Shown here: positions 6,617-7,143 of the stretch, piece after piece | Numbering within the stretch: position 1 is the first letter of the stretch | How the letters are laid out: the number at the start of each line of letters is the position of its first letter | DNA from: an uncultured Alkalilimnicola sp. | GTDB lineage: Bacteria > Pseudomonadota > Gammaproteobacteria > Nitrococcales > AK92 | Direction: 5' to 3' | Length of the DNA stretch: 7,143 nt | Assembly: GCA_937951875.1 (NCBI GenBank) | Contig: CALGAN010000006.1 | Span: 1 to 7,143 of the forward strand | Program-made: the position numbers and the translations under genes | Notes under the pieces: model-generated | Database searches by the model: none | Seen by the model: the letters and a program-made list of their open reading frames with translations, nothing else | Told to the model about the DNA's origin: nothing

Positions 6617-6703
6617 GCCCATGCTATGCATTGTGCGATATATACATATAACACTCTAAGAAACGATCTTGTTATTCCTTGCCGTTTTAGCAGCCGTGAA
6701 GTT

Positions 6704-6719
6704 TGGCACGGCGTTTGCC
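6704..6719 (+). promoter_or_regulatory. Sigma-54 (-24/-12) promoter for the yezD-like/porin operon
   Basis: TGGCACGGCGTTTGCC matches the RpoN consensus TGGCACG-N4-TTGCW except for the last base. GG (6705-6706) and GC (6717-6718) are 10 bases apart. The predicted start is near 6730, giving a leader of about 44 nt. An inverted half-site GCCGTGAA (6693-6700), also present in the ssu control region (2176-2183), lies just upstream of the -24 element. Confidence 0.82.
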
Positions 6720-6732
6720 TTATACACGGATA

Positions 6733-6747
6733 CCCGAATGGCTCGGG
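6733..6747 (+). other. Small stem-loop at the predicted 5' end of the yezD-like/porin transcript
   Basis: CCCGA (6733-6737) pairs with TCGGG (6743-6747) around a five-base loop. It lies about 3 nt after the predicted sigma-54 transcription start and 26 nt before the start codon. Such 5' hairpins can protect mRNA from decay; here it also hides an in-frame ATG at 6738. Confidence 0.35.
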
Positions 6748-6773
6748 ATAGCCGCCCTAGGCAAGGAGACATC

Positions 6774-6977
6774 ATGGAATCCACCCGCTCCGTCGCTGCC
6801 AGCGAATTGGATCACGCCCTCGCTTTGCTGCACGAAGTCCTGAAAGGGCTGCGCTTCGGCGCGGTGGAACTGGTCGTCCACGACGGCCGGGTGGTGCAGA
6901 TCGAGCGCAGGGAAAAACTCCGCCTGGACAAACCCGACTCCGAAAGACGCCTGCCGCGGCAGGCCAATCACGGCTGA
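6774..6977 (+). CDS. YezD family (DUF2292) small protein, first gene of the porin operon
   Basis: The protein has 67 residues with core LRFGAVELVVHDGRVVQIER followed by REKLRL, the canonical DUF2292/YezD pattern. It is clearly a paralogue of the 60-residue protein at 2370, sharing RFG-VEL--HDGR-VQ-E. It has no signal peptide or membrane segment. The start is ATG 6774, with AAGGAG (6763-6768) 5 nt upstream. An in-frame ATG at 6738 has no ribosome site and sits in a leader hairpin only a few bases from the predicted transcript start, so it is not preferred. A porin begins 50 bp downstream and probably shares the transcript. The function is unknown. The sulfur link is inferred from the shared operator and from the sister copy heading the ssu operon. 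Confidence 0.88.
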   Translation: MESTRSVAASELDHALALLHEVLKGLRFGAVELVVHDGRVVQIERREKLRLDKPDSERRLPRQANHG

Positions 6978-7027
6978 CCGGACCGCCGGATGCCGCGCCG
7001 TTACGTAGCACGCAGAAAGGAATAACG

Positions 7028-7143
7028 ATGAAGCAGTATCCGCTCTATCTCGCAGGTATCGCCTTGGCACTGGCCGTACCGGCCGCGGCCTCGGCCGCCG
7101 ACGCGGCGCCGTCGGTGCAGGTCTACGGCCGGCTGCACGTCTC
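7028..7143 (+). CDS. Outer-membrane porin, N-terminal part only
   Basis: The 38 complete codons up to the window edge encode a typical Sec signal peptide (MKQYPLYLAGIALALAVPA, cleavage near AAASA-AD) followed by VQVYGRLHV. That is the usual first beta strand of Gram-negative trimeric porins (compare V-x-LYG-R/x). AAGGA (7017-7021) sits 6 nt before the ATG. It would form a beta-barrel channel in the outer membrane. Its place behind a YezD-type gene and a sigma-54 promoter sharing operator words with the ssu operon suggests it admits organosulfur compounds. The porin call rests on a short fragment. Confidence 0.75.
   Translation, partial: MKQYPLYLAGIALALAVPAAASAADAAPSVQVYGRLHV

Larger units (their letters stand above)
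6379..6773. other. Non-coding control region between ssuB and the second yezD-like gene
   Basis: I see no credible gene in this stretch. The first part (to about 6565) is very GC-rich and holds only short inverted repeats, for example GCGCCGG/CCGGCGC at 6483-6503. From about 6570 the base composition drops sharply to AT-rich, with a TATATACATATA-like core near 6639-6650. This part holds the candidate operator words and the sigma-54 promoter described separately. The AT-rich stretch between operator and promoter is a reasonable place for DNA bending, but I could not fit a good IHF site. Confidence 0.6.

Noticed and set aside
6655..6680. Possible IHF site between operator and sigma-54 promoter
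   Set aside because: No stretch fits WATCAANNNNTTR on either strand beyond partial matches.
6362..6751. A rightward open frame of 129 codons between ssuB and the second yezD-like gene
   Set aside because: It has low-complexity Pro/Ala/Arg content, no ribosome site, begins in the terminator loop and runs through the operator and sigma-54 promoter.
1..7143. CRISPR arrays, tRNA/rRNA genes, insertion sequences or phage genes
   Set aside because: I saw no regularly spaced repeats, tRNA-like cloverleaf, transposase motifs or terminal inverted repeats with target duplications.

Overview
The window is high-GC DNA from a Gram-negative proteobacterium, probably a gamma- or betaproteobacterium. This is suggested by the GC-rich codon use, an outer-membrane porin start, -24/-12 (sigma-54) promoters and an ssu-type sulfonate cluster. 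The genus cannot be named from the sequence. The theme is scavenging sulfur from organosulfur compounds.

Layout: (1) Positions 1-776, minus strand, encode an SsuA-like periplasmic binding protein whose C-terminus is cut by the window edge. (2) Positions 862-2115, minus strand, encode an acyl-CoA-dehydrogenase-fold flavoenzyme of the SfnB/SfnC/DszC type. These two genes form a leftward operon. (3) Positions 2116-2369 are a divergent control region with a long inverted repeat (2174-2213) and a consensus-quality -24/-12 promoter (2299-2314) pointing right. (4) Positions 2370-6340 are a compact rightward operon: a 60-residue YezD/DUF2292 protein, then ssuA, ssuD, ssuC and ssuB, closed by a 13-bp hairpin (6350-6378). 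(5) Positions 6341-6773 are a non-coding stretch. It starts GC-rich and becomes AT-rich, carries the same ATATCACGG operator words, and ends in a second near-perfect -24/-12 promoter (6704-6719). (6) Positions 6774-6977 encode a second YezD/DUF2292 paralogue, followed at 7028 by the start of a porin that runs off the window.

How it fits together: a porin would admit the organosulfur compound, two SsuA-type proteins would capture it in the periplasm, and SsuBC would import it. The two-component FMN-dependent monooxygenase SsuD would then release sulfite from sulfonates. The DszC/SfnB-like flavoenzyme would act on a sulfur compound that is not identified here. No flavin reductase (ssuE) lies in the window, although SsuD needs one.

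The most interesting signal is regulatory and architectural. Two separate transcription units each have a sigma-54 promoter, a shared upstream operator word (the 12-mer AAATATCACGGC occurs in both) centred about 130 bp upstream of the predicted start, and a YezD/DUF2292 gene as their first cistron. This suggests a regulon run by an SfnR-like enhancer-binding protein, in which a small protein of unknown function is made first in each operon.
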